From contig NZ_CALNWY010000023.1 of NCBI RefSeq assembly GCF_940807255.1, positions 1 to 62,778 of the forward strand: a stretch of DNA of 62,778 nucleotides, written 5' to 3'. Below the pieces are notes generated by a model. It had not been told where the DNA came from. It did not search any database and saw only the letters and a list, made by a program, of their open reading frames with translations. Shown here in pieces: positions 19,704 through 29,829 of this stretch. Position 1 is the stretch's first letter, and each line of letters opens with the position of its first letter. This stretch comes from Mixta sp. Marseille-Q2659. GTDB lineage: Bacteria; Pseudomonadota; Gammaproteobacteria; Enterobacterales; Enterobacteriaceae. The position numbers were made by a program, and so were the translations under genes.

Positions 19704-20018
19704 ATGAAATCTGTTAAGTTCTTTACCAGTACAGTGGCTGCCGCTGCGGTGGCGATGATGCTGAGCGCCTGCGCTCCGACCGCAACGCAGGAAGGAACCG
19801 GCGGCTATATCGATGACACCGTGATTACCACGAAGGTGAAGTCGCAGTTTCTCGGTGATGAGTCGCTGAAAGCGCGTGAAATTAACGTGGAAACCTTTAA
19901 AGGACGTGTACAGCTAAGCGGTTTTGTTTCTTCTCCGCAGATGGCCAACCATGCGGTAGAAGTTACGCGCCGTGTGCCGGGAGTGAAATCCGTGGTCAAT
20001 AACATGCAGATTAAATAA
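19704..20018 (+). CDS. BON-domain lipoprotein
   Basis: 104 residues from ATG 19704, chosen because it opens a clean lipoprotein signal (VAAAAVAMMLSAC, C23 lipidated); the frame upstream lacks one. The rest is one BON domain (IDDTVITTKVKSQFLGDESL, then 'FKGRVQLSGFVSSPQMA' and 'VPGVKSVVNNM'), as in OsmY and DolP, which bind phospholipid surfaces. Ala at +2 fits outer-membrane sorting. It lies between trpA and ompW, where E. coli has the unrelated yciGFE genes. A role in envelope or osmotic stress is inference from the domain. Confidence 0.85.
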   Translation: MKSVKFFTSTVAAAAVAMMLSACAPTATQEGTGGYIDDTVITTKVKSQFLGDESLKAREINVETFKGRVQLSGFVSSPQMANHAVEVTRRVPGVKSVVNNMQIK

Positions 20019-20028
20019 GCTGTTTTTC

Positions 20029-20053
20029 AGGCCGCCGATGCGGCCTGTTATTT
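20029..20053 (+). terminator. Terminator after the BON lipoprotein
   Basis: AGGCCGC (20029-20035), loop CGAT, GCGGCCT (20040-20046), then GTTATTTTA. It can also serve leftward ompW, whose stop is 18 bases away. Confidence 0.75.
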
Positions 20054-20063
20054 TACGGAATAA

Positions 20064-20696
20064 TCAGAAACGGTAGCCGACGCCAAAAAAGAAGACCCAC
20101 GGATCAATGCGCGTATCGATATTCTGCTGCTGACCACCCGCCTTAAATTTCACTTCGGTATCAATATCCATATACCAGACCGACATATTCAGCATCCAGT
20201 CTTGATCGATTTCATAATCCAGCCCCACCTGGCCCGCTACGCCCCAGGAATCTTTCACGCTGAGATCGCTCAGGCCTGCATCGCGTCCGGTCTGATTGAA
20301 GTCGGTATCGTAAAAGGTGGTGTAGTTAATGCCGGCGCCCACGTAAGGTCGCAATTTACTGTTGCTGTCGAAAAAGTAATATTGCGCCATCAGCGTGGGC
20401 GGTAGCTGCCGTACCGTGGCCAGCGTTCCGGTGGCGGCCAGGCCAACCTTGTGACGGAACGGTGTTGCCGCCAACAGCTCGATACCAATATTATCTGTGG
20501 CCATCCAGGTGAATGTCAGGCCCAGCTGGGTATTGTTATCAACATCAAACGATCCCATCCCCAACACATTATCAGACCCTTCGGTGGGACGAACCGTTGC
20601 GCTACCCGCACGCATAAAAAAATCACCTGCCTGATGCGCACTGGCCATTACCGGAACGGCGGTAAGAAATGCCAACGCAAGTGCTGCCCGTTTCAT
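20064..20696 (-). CDS. ompW: Outer-membrane protein OmpW
   Basis: 210 residues from ATG 20696 (AAGGAG ribosome site), with a 19-21-residue signal peptide (MKRAALALAFLTAVPVMASA). OmpW makes an eight-stranded beta-barrel. Alternating hydrophobic strands, the conserved 'ADFFMRAGSATV'-like first strand (here GDFFMRAGSATVRP) and the terminal Phe (FFFGVGYRF) fit outer-membrane insertion. In E. coli it is proposed to pass small hydrophobic molecules and is induced by FNR without oxygen. A perfect FNR-type box lies 138 bases upstream. The K-12 neighbours yciC, yciB and yciA follow on the other strand. Confidence 0.96.
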   Translation of the reverse strand: MKRAALALAFLTAVPVMASAHQAGDFFMRAGSATVRPTEGSDNVLGMGSFDVDNNTQLGLTFTWMATDNIGIELLAATPFRHKVGLAATGTLATVRQLPPTLMAQYYFFDSNSKLRPYVGAGINYTTFYDTDFNQTGRDAGLSDLSVKDSWGVAGQVGLDYEIDQDWMLNMSVWYMDIDTEVKFKAGGQQQNIDTRIDPWVFFFGVGYRF

Positions 20697-20834
20697 AACG
20701 ACTCCTTTGTTATTAAAAAGGGGTAACCCCAAATTACCCATAAATACTGCAAATGAGTTAGTGAGGCTTTGTACAACGAAACGAGATAAAAATCATGCAG
20801 ATCAATTTTTTCATTCCCCTTAAAAAAACTAACA

Positions 20835-20848
20835 TTGATTTAAATCAA
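20835..20848. promoter_or_regulatory. FNR box upstream of ompW
   Basis: TTGATTTAAATCAA, a perfect match to TTGAT-N4-ATCAA. It lies between divergent ompW and the cysteine-cluster gene and could control either; E. coli ompW is known to be FNR-dependent. Confidence 0.75.
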
Positions 20849-20961
20849 TAAACATTGGCGTAACAGCTGTGAAATTTCCGTTGCAGGAAGTTAGTTGAAC
20901 GATTACTTTGCTGATCTTCCTGTGTGATTTTGGTTCGATGCCTGGGAGGGCGGGCGATCAA

Positions 20962-21381
20962 ATGAGCGATAACTTCAATCCCTGTGTTTCCTGTGACGCC
21001 TGCTGCGCCCATTTTCGCGTTTCTTTTTACTGGGCTGAGGCTGACGATGCCGGCGGTCGCGTGCCTGCTGAGCTTACCGAGCCGCTTAATCTGCTGATGC
21101 GTAATATGCGCGGTACCAACGCGCGGGCACCGCGCTGTGTCGCCCTGCAAGGCGAAGTCGGCCAGTGCGTTTCCTGCGGCATTTATGAAAACCGGCCAAC
21201 GCCCTGTCGTGAGTTTGCGATGTCTGGCGAGAACGGCATCGGTAACGAAGCCTGCGATCGGGCGCGCGCGAAATATGGCCTGCCGCCGCTGTTTTATTCA
21301 CCAATTCCGTCGCTTACTGAAAGTTATGTAAGTCTGGGTGCCAGTACCGCGTCAGACCATGTACAATCGCCGGATCTGTAA
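20962..21381 (+). CDS. YkgJ-type cysteine-cluster protein
   Basis: 139 residues from ATG 20962 ([20 protein letters not shown]). Nine cysteines: C8, C11, C14, C15, C59, C69, C72, C82 and C98, in the YkgJ/UPF0153 pattern CxxCxxCC ... C ... CxxC ... C ... C. The family is predicted to hold zinc or an Fe-S cluster; its function is not established. No signal peptide. The ATG at 20908 is upstream in frame but has no better ribosome site. E. coli has no such gene between ompW and yciC, so it is a lineage-specific insertion. The shared FNR box makes an anaerobic or redox role possible, though this is inference. Confidence 0.8.
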   Translation: MSDNFNPCVSCDACCAHFRVSFYWAEADDAGGRVPAELTEPLNLLMRNMRGTNARAPRCVALQGEVGQCVSCGIYENRPTPCREFAMSGENGIGNEACDRARAKYGLPPLFYSPIPSLTESYVSLGASTASDHVQSPDL

Positions 21382-21406
21382 ACCGGTAATTACCAAAGGA
21401 GTGTAC

Positions 21407-22144
21407 ATGTCCATCACGGCGGGCTCGCTATACCGTGACACGGGAAATTTTCTGCGCCATCAGCTGGTGACCATTGTGCTGATAGCATTACTGACATCGC
21501 TGATTACGGTGATGATTGGCCATGCGTTGACGCCTGGCGCCGATCAGCTCTCTATACTGAGCGAAGGCGATAACGGCAGCGCCAGTTCGCTGCTGGAAGT
21601 GATCCAAAACCTGACGCCGGAACAGCAACAGGTGCTGCTACGCGCTTCAGCGGCGGGCACCTTTGCTTCGCTGGTTGGCAATACGCTGCTGTTGGGCGCG
21701 ATGCTCTGCCTGATCCCACTGGTTTCGGCGGGTCAACGCACGAGCGCGCTGCGCGCGATTGGCGCGTCCGCTCCTCTGCTGCCACGGTTACTGCTGCTGA
21801 CATTTCTGATTACGCTACTGGTGCAGCTGGGCTTTATGGTGCTGGTGATCCCCGGCGTTATTCTGGGCATTCTGCTTTCGCTGGCGCCGGTCATTATGGC
21901 GATCGAGAAAACCGGCATTATGGCAGCAATGCGCGCCAGCAGCCGGCTTGCCTGGGCGCATATTCGGCTGATCGCACCGGCGGTAATCGTCTGGCTGCTG
22001 GCAAAAATGGCGTTATTGCTGCTGGCTTCGTCCTTTACCGTGCTGCCAGCTAATGTCGCCTCCGTACTGCTCAACGCGCTGAGCAATCTGGTTTCGGCAA
22101 TTCTGGTTATTTATCTGTTCCGCCTTTATATGCTGCTGCGTTAA
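21407..22144 (+). CDS. yciC: UPF0259 membrane protein YciC
   Basis: 245 residues (E. coli 247) from ATG 21407, preceded by AAAGGAG. Several hydrophobic spans: about residues 20-40, 80-105, 120-160, 185-210 and 215-240 (six predicted helices in the family). The N-terminus '[20 protein letters not shown]' matches E. coli. Function unknown; the yciC-yciB-yciA order next to tonB is conserved in enterics, which hints at an envelope role. Confidence 0.93.
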   Translation: MSITAGSLYRDTGNFLRHQLVTIVLIALLTSLITVMIGHALTPGADQLSILSEGDNGSASSLLEVIQNLTPEQQQVLLRASAAGTFASLVGNTLLLGAMLCLIPLVSAGQRTSALRAIGASAPLLPRLLLLTFLITLLVQLGFMVLVIPGVILGILLSLAPVIMAIEKTGIMAAMRASSRLAWAHIRLIAPAVIVWLLAKMALLLLASSFTVLPANVASVLLNALSNLVSAILVIYLFRLYMLLR

Positions 22145-22203
22145 GGTCTGACGGCATACCTGGTATGCCGTTATGCTTTTGCAGGCACGATCTGGAATTC
22201 ACT

Positions 22204-22740
22204 ATGAAGCAACTACTCGACTTTCTCCCGCTGGTGGTCTTTTTTGTTTTCTACAAGCTTTACGATATTTATGTCGCTTCCGGCGCGCTGATTGCCGCTA
22301 CCGGCCTGGCGCTGGTGGCCAGCTGGATCCTCTGGCGCAAGCTGGAAAAAATGACCATTTTTACCTTTGTGCTGGTTGCGATCTTCGGCACCCTGACGCT
22401 GGTTTTCCATAACGATGAATTTATTAAGTGGAAGGTGACGGTAATTTATACGCTGTTCGCCCTGGCGCTGCTGTTCAGCCAGCTGTTTATGGACAAGCCG
22501 CTAATTCAGACCATGCTGGGCAAAGAGTTGCAGCTGCCGCAGCACGCCTGGCGTAAGCTTAATATCGCCTGGGCACTCTTTTTTCTGGCATGCGGCCTGG
22601 CAAATATTTACGTCGCCTTTTGGCTGCCGCAGGCAGTTTGGGTTAATTTTAAAGTTTTCGGGCTGACGGGACTGACGCTGCTGTTTACCTTACTGAGCGG
22701 CGTTTATATTTATCGTCTGATGCCGCAGCAGGAAAAATAA
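22204..22740 (+). CDS. yciB: Inner-membrane septation-related protein YciB (IspZ family)
   Basis: 178 residues (E. coli 179) from ATG 22204 ([20 protein letters not shown]). Five hydrophobic segments span the sequence, with the conserved 'WAREKLNIAW'-type motif (here [12 protein letters not shown]) near residue 120. In E. coli YciB interacts with divisome and elongasome proteins and, together with DcrB, affects envelope integrity. Preceded by yciC and followed by a terminator and yciA. Confidence 0.95.
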   Translation: MKQLLDFLPLVVFFVFYKLYDIYVASGALIAATGLALVASWILWRKLEKMTIFTFVLVAIFGTLTLVFHNDEFIKWKVTVIYTLFALALLFSQLFMDKPLIQTMLGKELQLPQHAWRKLNIAWALFFLACGLANIYVAFWLPQAVWVNFKVFGLTGLTLLFTLLSGVYIYRLMPQQEK

Positions 22741-22749
22741 TTTATTCCG

Positions 22750-22773
22750 CCCGGCCGATGCGCCGGGTTTTTA
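22750..22773 (+). terminator. Terminator between yciB and yciA
   Basis: CCCGGC (22750-22755), loop CGATGC, GCCGGG (22762-22767), then TTTTTATT. Confidence 0.85.
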
Positions 22774-22797
22774 TTATGCAGAGAAAATACGGAAGCT

Positions 22798-23226
22798 ATG
22801 GACAATAATCGCAAGCCGCAAGGTGAAATGGTATTACGCACGCTGGCAATGCCCGCCGATACCAACGCTAACGGCGATATTTTCGGCGGCTGGCTGATGT
22901 CGCAGATGGATATAGGCGGGGCTATTCTGGCGAAAGAAATTGCCGAAGGCCGTGTCGTAACGGTGCGCGTCGATGGCATGACCTTTCTGAAGCCGGTCGC
23001 GGTAGGCGATGTGGTCAGCTGTCATGCGCGCTGTATTCGTACCGGCAGCAGCTCAATGACGATCAAGGTAGAAGTGTGGATTAAAAAGGTCTCTTCTGAG
23101 CCGCTGGGACAGCGCTATTGCACGACGGAAGCGATATTTGTTTATGTGGCGGTTGATGAGGCGGGCAACGCGTCCGCTACCAAACGGCAAAAGCCACTAT
23201 CAGGCGCCGGACGTGGAATAAAATGA
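22798..23226 (+). CDS. yciA: Acyl-CoA thioester hydrolase YciA
   Basis: 142 residues (E. coli 132; the extra residues are at the C-terminus, TKRQKPLSGAGRGIK). Hot-dog fold thioesterase. The signature 'ANGDIFGGWLMSQMD' near residue 24 contains the catalytic Asp region, followed by 'ITFLKPVAVGDVV' (here MTFLKPVAVGDVV). It hydrolyses a wide range of acyl-CoA esters in the cytoplasm. Sits between yciB and tonB (convergent). Confidence 0.95.
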   Translation: MDNNRKPQGEMVLRTLAMPADTNANGDIFGGWLMSQMDIGGAILAKEIAEGRVVTVRVDGMTFLKPVAVGDVVSCHARCIRTGSSSMTIKVEVWIKKVSSEPLGQRYCTTEAIFVYVAVDEAGNASATKRQKPLSGAGRGIK

Positions 23227-23255
23227 CCGCCGTCTGTTAAGACGATTTGATACAA

Positions 23256-23281
23256 AAACGGCTACCTTTGGGTAGCCGTTT
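23256..23281. terminator. Bidirectional terminator between yciA and tonB
   Basis: AAACGGCTACC (23256-23266), loop TTTG, GGTAGCCGTTT (23271-23281), with A/T tails on both sides. Confidence 0.85.
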
Positions 23282-23299
23282 GTTGGCTATGCTGTCGCC

Positions 23300-24041
23300 T
23301 TATTCCATGCTGGCGCCGCCGTTAAGACGGAACACAATGGTCATCGTCAGGTTGCTGCCCGGCTTGCCGCTCTCGTAGCGCCACTTTCTCATCGCCTGCT
23401 TCACGTCGCGCTCAAACATATTACGCGGCTGCGCCGACAAAATACGGATGTTATCCACGCGACCGCTGCTGTCGACGTCATACTGCACGCGCACGCGCCC
23501 CTTCAATACGCAACGCCTGCGCGCGGGCCGGATAGCCCGGCTTGCCGACCCTCAGCGCACGCGGCCCGTCAGAAACGGTGCGGGAAGGCGCAGGCGAGGT
23601 TTTCGGCGCCGTAGAAGGCGCAGCTGAGGTTGTCTTGGCGGTATTTTCATGGAACGGCGAAGCCTGACGCGGCTCGGTGCGCGGCTTAATCTCTTTACGC
23701 GGCTTCACCACCTCTTTTTTAACCGGTTTGGGTTTCGGTTTAGGCTTCGGCTCAGGTTTGGGAATCGGCACCGGTTCCGGTTTCGGCGGTTCTGGCGCTG
23801 GCTGCGGTTCTGGTTCCGGCTGCGGTTCAGGCTCCGGGGCCGGCGCTGGCGTCGGCTGCGCTTCAGGCTGAATTTCCGGCGCCACCAGCGAGACACTAAT
23901 CGGCTGGGACATTTTCGGCGCTTCGACAGTCCGGTTAAACGAAGCGTACAACAAAGCGGCAATCACGCTGCCGTGCAGCGCCACTGAAAGCAACATCGAG
24001 ATTGATAAGCGGCGTGGTAAAGGAGTCGTCAGCGTTGTCAT
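23300..24041 (-). pseudogene. tonB: tonB with a +1 frameshift before the C-terminal domain
   Basis: From ATG 24041 the frame encodes the N-terminal anchor (SMLLSVALHGSVIAALL, conserved H23), a long Pro-Glu and Pro-Lys region (about residues 60-110) and on to '[11 protein letters not shown]', then runs into ARARAV and a stop. The C-terminal receptor-binding domain ([17 protein letters not shown] ... [16 protein letters not shown]) continues in another frame to 23300. Dropping one G from the GGGG run (complement of 23498-23501) restores a full TonB of about 246 residues. TonB transmits proton-motive force from ExbBD to outer-membrane siderophore and cobalamin receptors. Both halves look under selection, so this is either a base-call error or a very recent mutation. 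Confidence 0.9.
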
Positions 24042-24070
24042 AACTATTCGATTGGTTAAGTGAAGCGCCA

Positions 24071-24100
24071 ATTTTAGATGCAAATAGCAATCAGTTTCAA
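24071..24100 (-). promoter_or_regulatory. tonB promoter with Fur-like site
   Basis: Read leftwards: TTGAAA (complement of 24095-24100), 18-base spacer, TAAAAT (complement of 24071-24076). The spacer reads CTGATTGCTATTTGCATC, closely resembling the Fur-regulated E. coli tonB promoter region. Iron control is inferred from this likeness. Confidence 0.6.
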
Positions 24101-24248
24101 CAACTCCCCTACCAAGAGCGGCAGAAAAACGCATAAAACCGGGGTTCGTTGCGACAGGTCAACAAGCCGGTATCTTTTCATTTGCACAAAACTTTACGAT
24201 AACTTAACGTAACTGCCAAACTGACCGCCCTTCAAAGGAGTATCTACC

Positions 24249-24545
24249 GTGCTGTACGTCATTTATGCTGAAGACAATGCCGATTCGCTGGAAAAGCGTA
24301 ACGCCGTTCGCCCGGCCCATCTTGCCCGTCTCCAGCTGTTGCAGGACGAGGGCCGTTTAATCGTGGCGGGGCCCATGCCAGCCGTAGACAGCAACGATCC
24401 CGGTGCGGCGGGTTTCACCGGCTCAACGGTGATTGCGGAATTTCCTTCGCTAGAAGCGGCGCAATCCTGGGCGGAAGACGATCCGTACATTGCCGCGGGC
24501 GTATACAGAAACGTGGCCGTGAAGCCGTTTAAGCGCGTGTTCTGA
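24249..24545 (+). CDS. yciI: YCII-related protein YciI (GTG start)
   Basis: 98 residues, the E. coli length, starting at GTG 24249 with AAAGGAG eight bases upstream. Dimeric alpha-beta barrel (ferredoxin-like) with the family His-Asp: '[21 protein letters not shown]' (His near residue 22) and '[10 protein letters not shown]' (Asp near 44). Proposed to be an enzyme, possibly a lyase or dehalogenase-like protein, but no substrate is established. In E. coli kch follows; here yciY and cls follow directly. Confidence 0.95.
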   Translation: MLYVIYAEDNADSLEKRNAVRPAHLARLQLLQDEGRLIVAGPMPAVDSNDPGAAGFTGSTVIAEFPSLEAAQSWAEDDPYIAAGVYRNVAVKPFKRVF

Positions 24546-24641
24546 CTGTGACTACTGACGGGTAAATAAGCGTAAAGTTCGCGCTTGCCGCTGGCGGCCT
24601 GCCGGGAAAGCGATACGATTTAAGCGAGCAAATAAACATGA

Positions 24642-24668
24642 AGGGAGCCTGCTTAGCTCCCTTTTTCT
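24642..24668. terminator. Terminator between yciI and yciY
   Basis: AAGGGAGC (24642-24649), loop CTGCTTA, GCTCCCTT (24657-24664), then TTTCTT on the + strand. It abuts the yciY stop (24668). Confidence 0.85.
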
Positions 24669-24841
24669 TACCAAAAATAATTGATAAACAGCACTGAACG
24701 GCGCTGCTGCTGCGCCAGCTGATAACGGATTCCGTGAATACGTCGATAACGCCGCGACTGCCCTTCCAGCCAGCGCGCCCTTTTGCGTTGAGCCTGACGC
24801 AACATACGCCAGCGAGCAACTTCATTTCTGCTGCGCTTCAT
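24668..24841 (-). CDS. yciY: YciY small basic protein
   Basis: 57 residues, the E. coli length, from ATG 24841 (MKRSRNEVARWRMLRQAQRK). Very basic N-terminal two thirds with 'RWLEGQSRR' and 'RIHGIR' matching E. coli YciY, then a hydrophobic tail (RSVLFINYFW). An upstream ATG at 24865 has no better ribosome site. Function unknown. Divergent from cls. Confidence 0.85.
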   Translation of the reverse strand: MKRSRNEVARWRMLRQAQRKRARWLEGQSRRYRRIHGIRYQLAQQQRRSVLFINYFW

Positions 24842-24996
24842 GATATTTGTCCGATTGCTTAACAACGCGGCGCATTATAGACCTTTTCCTGGCGAGGCAA
24901 CATCCTTCTCTGTAGCCGATTAACGACAAAGGGTTTCGCAGGTAGCTATCTCCACGTACACTTCCTGCATCAAAGCGCGAACAGGATTTCCACTTA

Positions 24997-26457
24997 ATGA
25001 CCACGTTCTATACCTTGATCAGCTGGCTGGTGTTTTTCGGTTATTGGTTACTGATTGCTGGCGTGACCCTGCGCATCCTGATGAAGCGCCGCGCGGTGAC
25101 CTCGGCGATGGCATGGCTGCTGATTATCTATATTCTGCCGCTGGTCGGTATTATTGCTTATCTCTCTTTTGGCGAGCTTCATCTGGGCAAACGGCGGGCG
25201 GAACGCGCACGTACCATGTGGCCTTCGACCGCTAAGTGGCTGAATGATTTAAAAATCTGCCATTCAATCTTTGCTAGCGAACACAGCGATGTCGCCCGTT
25301 CGCTGTTTCAGCTGTGTGAGAATCGACAGGGCATTGCCGGCGTAAAGGGCAACCAGCTTCAGCTGCTGACCAGCACTGATGACACGATGAAAGCGCTAAT
25401 CCGCGATATCCAGCTGGCGCGCCACAATATTGAGATGGTGTTTTATATCTGGCATCCGGGCGGCATGGCGGATGAGGTGGCGGAAACGTTGATGGCGGCG
25501 GCGCGGCGCGGCGTTCACTGTCGCCTGATGCTGGATTCCGCCGGTAGCGTCACTTTTTTCCGCAGCCCGTGGCCGGCAATGATGCGCAATGCCGGAATAG
25601 ATGTGGTAGAGGCGTTGCAGGTCAGCCTGCTACGTGTCTTCCTGCGGCGTATGGATTTACGCCAGCATCGTAAAGTGGTGCTGATTGATAACTATATTGC
25701 CTATACCGGCAGCATGAATATGGTGGACCCGCGCTATTTCAAACAGGATGCCGGTGTCGGCCAGTGGATCGATTTAATGGCGCGCATGGAAGGCCCGGTA
25801 GCCACCACCATGGGGATCATCTACTCCTGTGACTGGGAGATCGAAACCGGAAAACGTATTTTACCGCCACCGCCGGATACCAATGTAATGCCGTTCGAGC
25901 AGGAGAGCGGCCACATTATTCAGGTTATCGCCTCCGGCCCCGGCTTCCCGGAAGATATGATTCATCAGGCGCTGCTGACGGCGGTTTATTCCGCACGTGA
26001 ACAATTGATTATGACAACGCCCTACTTTGTGCCCAGCGACGACTTGCTGCATGCGATCTGTACCGCAGCGCTGCGCGGCGTCGAGGTCAGCATTATTGTG
26101 CCGCGTCATAACGACTCGTTGCTGGTCGGCTGGGCCAGCCGCGCCTTCTTTACCGAACTGCTGGAAGCGGGCGTAAAAATTTATCAATTTGAAGGCGGCC
26201 TGTTGCATACCAAAAGCGTACTGGTTGACGGTCAGCTAAGCCTGATTGGTACGGTTAACCTGGATATGCGTAGCTTGTGGCTCAATTTTGAAATTACCCT
26301 GGTAATTGACGACGACGGCTTCGGCAGCGATCTGGCGCACGTGCAGGATGATTATATCGCCCGTTCCCGTCTGGTTGATGCCAAACGCTGGGCCCATCGC
26401 CCCTGGTGGCAGCGGATCGTGGAACGACTGTTTTACTTCTTTAGTCCGTTGCTGTAA
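24997..26457 (+). CDS. cls: Cardiolipin synthase A
   Basis: 486 residues, the E. coli ClsA length. Two N-terminal transmembrane helices (about 3-25 and 35-57) anchor a phospholipase D fold with two HKD motifs: H224 in '[19 protein letters not shown]' and H404 in '[19 protein letters not shown]'. It condenses two phosphatidylglycerols to cardiolipin and glycerol at the inner membrane. In K-12 the kch potassium channel gene separates yciI and cls; it is absent here. Confidence 0.97.
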   Translation: MTTFYTLISWLVFFGYWLLIAGVTLRILMKRRAVTSAMAWLLIIYILPLVGIIAYLSFGELHLGKRRAERARTMWPSTAKWLNDLKICHSIFASEHSDVARSLFQLCENRQGIAGVKGNQLQLLTSTDDTMKALIRDIQLARHNIEMVFYIWHPGGMADEVAETLMAAARRGVHCRLMLDSAGSVTFFRSPWPAMMRNAGIDVVEALQVSLLRVFLRRMDLRQHRKVVLIDNYIAYTGSMNMVDPRYFKQDAGVGQWIDLMARMEGPVATTMGIIYSCDWEIETGKRILPPPPDTNVMPFEQESGHIIQVIASGPGFPEDMIHQALLTAVYSAREQLIMTTPYFVPSDDLLHAICTAALRGVEVSIIVPRHNDSLLVGWASRAFFTELLEAGVKIYQFEGGLLHTKSVLVDGQLSLIGTVNLDMRSLWLNFEITLVIDDDGFGSDLAHVQDDYIARSRLVDAKRWAHRPWWQRIVERLFYFFSPLL

Positions 26458-26503
26458 AACGTGCGGAAAATGCTATTAAGCCTGCGGGCATACGGGATCA
26501 ATC

Positions 26504-26827
26504 ATGGATTTAAATAACCGTCTTACTGAAGATGAAACGCTGGAACAGGCTTACGATATTTTTCTGGAGCTGGCGGGCGATAACCTCGATCCGGCGGACA
26601 TTATCCTGTTCAATTTGCAGTTTGAAGAACGCGGCGGCGCCGAGCTGTTCGATCCGTCAGAGGACTGGCGCGAGCATGTTGATTTCGACCTTAACCCCGA
26701 CTTTTTCTCCGAGGTGGTGATCGGCCTTGGCGAGGCGGACGGCGAGCCAGTTACCGACGTGTTTGCCCGCGTGCTGCTGTGCCGTGAGAAAGACCATAAG
26801 CTGTGCCATATTCTGTGGCGTGAATAA
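26504..26827 (+). CDS. yciU: Acidic dsDNA-mimic family protein YciU
   Basis: 107 residues (E. coli 109), UPF0263/HI1450 family. Strongly acidic, with '[26 protein letters not shown]' split over residues 12-37 and '[17 protein letters not shown]' near 50. Haemophilus HI1450, a structural relative, is proposed to mimic DNA and bind HU. The role in enterics is not settled. Stands between cls and the opp operon (convergent), as in E. coli. Confidence 0.93.
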   Translation: MDLNNRLTEDETLEQAYDIFLELAGDNLDPADIILFNLQFEERGGAELFDPSEDWREHVDFDLNPDFFSEVVIGLGEADGEPVTDVFARVLLCREKDHKLCHILWRE

Positions 26828-26850
26828 GTGCGGTATCAGCACAAAGTAAA

Positions 26851-26876
26851 AAGGCTGCCTCAGGCAGCCTTTTTTA
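26851..26876. terminator. Bidirectional terminator between yciU and oppF
   Basis: AAGGCTGCC (26851-26859), loop TCA, GGCAGCCTT (26863-26871), flanked by A-run and T-run. It ends the opp operon on the other strand. Confidence 0.9.
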
Positions 26877-26885
26877 TTCGTTGTC

Positions 26886-27883
26886 TTACAACGGGTCCAC
26901 CTTCAGGCAGGAGACCGCGTGGCGGAAACTGCCTTCCAGCAGCGGGCGGGTTTGCGCGCATTCCGGCCCGGCAATAGGACAGCGGGTGCGGAACACGCAG
27001 CCCGACGGCGGATTAATCGGCGAAGGCAATTCCCCCTCCAGCAGCTGGATGGTCTTATTTTTTTCGCGATCGGGATCGGGGATCGGTACGGCGGACATCA
27101 GCGCGCGCGTATAGGGATGCTGCGGATTGTTATAAACCTCGCTGTAGGTTCCCAGCTCTACCGCGTGGCCCAGATACATCACCAGCACCCGATCGGAAAT
27201 ATGTTTTACCACCGCCAGATCGTGCGCGATAAAGATTAGCGACAGCCCCATTTCACGTTGAAGCTGTTGCAGCAGGTTAACCACCTGCGCCTGAATGGAG
27301 ACGTCGAGCGCCGAGACCGGCTCATCGCAGATGATCAGCTTTGGTTCCAGAATCAGCGCGCGCGCGATACCGATACGCTGGCACTGGCCGCCGGAAAACT
27401 CATGCGGATAGCGGTTAATCAGGTTCGGCAGCAGGCCAACCTTCATCATCATCGCTTTCACGCGATCCTTTATCTCCTGACGCGGCATATTCGGATGATA
27501 GGTGCGCAGCGGCTCGGCAATAATATCGCCGATGTTCATACGCGGATTCAGCGATGCGAGCGGATCCTGAAAAATCATCTGAATATCGCTGCGCGCTTTG
27601 CGCCATTCCTCTTCGCTCTGGCCCAGCAGATCGCGCCCCAGCCAGGCAACCCGCCCTTCGGTCGCTTTGACCAGACCGATAATGGCGCGCGCCAGCGTGG
27701 ATTTGCCACAGCCGGACTCGCCCACCACGCCCAGCGTTTCACCTTCATACAGGCGCAGGCTAACGCCATCGACCGCCTTCAGGGTTTTCGGCGGCTGCCA
27801 GAACCATTGTTTACCGTCTTTAATATCAAAATGCACCTTCAGATCGGCGATTTCGAGCAGAACTTTTTTCTCAGCTACGGCGT

Positions 27884-27887
<4 letters not shown>
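26886..27887 (-). CDS. oppF: Oligopeptide ABC transporter ATPase OppF
   Basis: 333 residues (E. coli 334). Walker A 'GESGCGKSTLAR' near residue 60, ABC signature 'FSGGQCQRIGIARAL' near 164, Walker B 'LIICDEPVSALDVS' near 185, and the oligopeptide-type C-terminal extension with cysteines 'CVFRTRCPIAGPEC', which in related proteins binds an Fe-S cluster. Partner of OppD in powering OppBC. The ATG overlaps the oppD stop by four bases (ATGA at 27884-27887). Last gene of the operon. Confidence 0.97.
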
Positions 27888-28895
<1,008 letters not shown>

Positions 28896-28906
28896 CGGGA
28901 AACTCC

Positions 28907-29815
28907 TTAACGATCTTTCGGATCGAGGGCATCACGCAGGCCATCGCCGATAAAGTTAAAACAGAACAGCGTTATCACCAGAAAACCGGCCGGATAAAGC
29001 AGCAGCCAGGGTGAAACTTCCATTGAATTCGCGCCGTCGCTGAGCAGCGCGCCCCAGCTGCTCAACGGCTCCTGCGTACCGAGGCCGAGAAAGCTGAGGA
29101 AAGATTCAAACAGGATCATGCCCGGCACCAGCAGCGAGGCGTACACCACTACTACGCCCAGCACGTTAGGCACGATATGGCGCAGCACAATATTGATAGT
29201 CGAAACGCCACCGACCTGCGCCGCCTCAATGTACTCCTTGCGCTTCAGGCTCAAAGTTTGGCCGCGCACGATACGCGCCATATCCAGCCAGGAAACCATG
29301 CCGATAGCGACGAAGATCAGCAGAATGTTTTGGCCGAAAAAGGTCACCAGCAGAATCACGAAAAACATAAACGGAAAGGAGTTAAGGATCTCTAACAGGC
29401 GCATCATCACCGAGTCGGTCTTGCCGCCCAGATAGCCCGCCAGCGTGCCGTATAAGGTGCCGACAATCACCGCCACCAGCGCGGCGGCGATGCCGACCAT
29501 CAGCGAAATACGTCCGCCGATGGCGACGCGCACTAACAGATCGCGCCCGGAAGAATCGGTGCCGAAATAGTGGCCGGAAGCCATATCCGGCGCGGCGGAC
29601 ATCATGGCCCAGTCGGTATCGTCATAGGTAAACGGCGAAACCCAGGGCGCAATAATCACAAACAGCGCGATCAGCACCAGTACAAACAGGCTGGCCAGCG
29701 CCGCCCGGTTGTGAATAAAACGACGACGCGCGTCCTGCCATAAGCTGCGCCCTTCTACTTCCAGCTTTTCACTGAATGTATCAAGAGCGTCGCTATTTTT
29801 TTTACTCAAAATCAT
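28907..29815 (-). CDS. oppC: Oligopeptide ABC transporter permease OppC
   Basis: 302 residues, the E. coli length. DppC/OppC-type permease: cytoplasmic N-terminus, first span at about 40-60, then the BPD transmembrane domain with the EAA-like loop 'EAAQVGGVSTINIVLRHIVPN' near residue 197 that docks on the ATPases. 'GTDSSGRDLLVRVAIGGRISL' near 90 is the typical periplasmic-edge motif. 11 bases before oppD. Confidence 0.97.
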   Translation of the reverse strand: MILSKKNSDALDTFSEKLEVEGRSLWQDARRRFIHNRAALASLFVLVLIALFVIIAPWVSPFTYDDTDWAMMSAAPDMASGHYFGTDSSGRDLLVRVAIGGRISLMVGIAAALVAVIVGTLYGTLAGYLGGKTDSVMMRLLEILNSFPFMFFVILLVTFFGQNILLIFVAIGMVSWLDMARIVRGQTLSLKRKEYIEAAQVGGVSTINIVLRHIVPNVLGVVVVYASLLVPGMILFESFLSFLGLGTQEPLSSWGALLSDGANSMEVSPWLLLYPAGFLVITLFCFNFIGDGLRDALDPKDR

Positions 29816-29829
29816 GGCGAGCCCCGGTA

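Noticed and set aside
23649-23987. Forward ORFs rich in Gly/Arg/Phe at 23649-23987
   Set aside because: Antisense of the proline-rich region of tonB; the low complexity comes from the Pro-Glu and Pro-Lys repeats.
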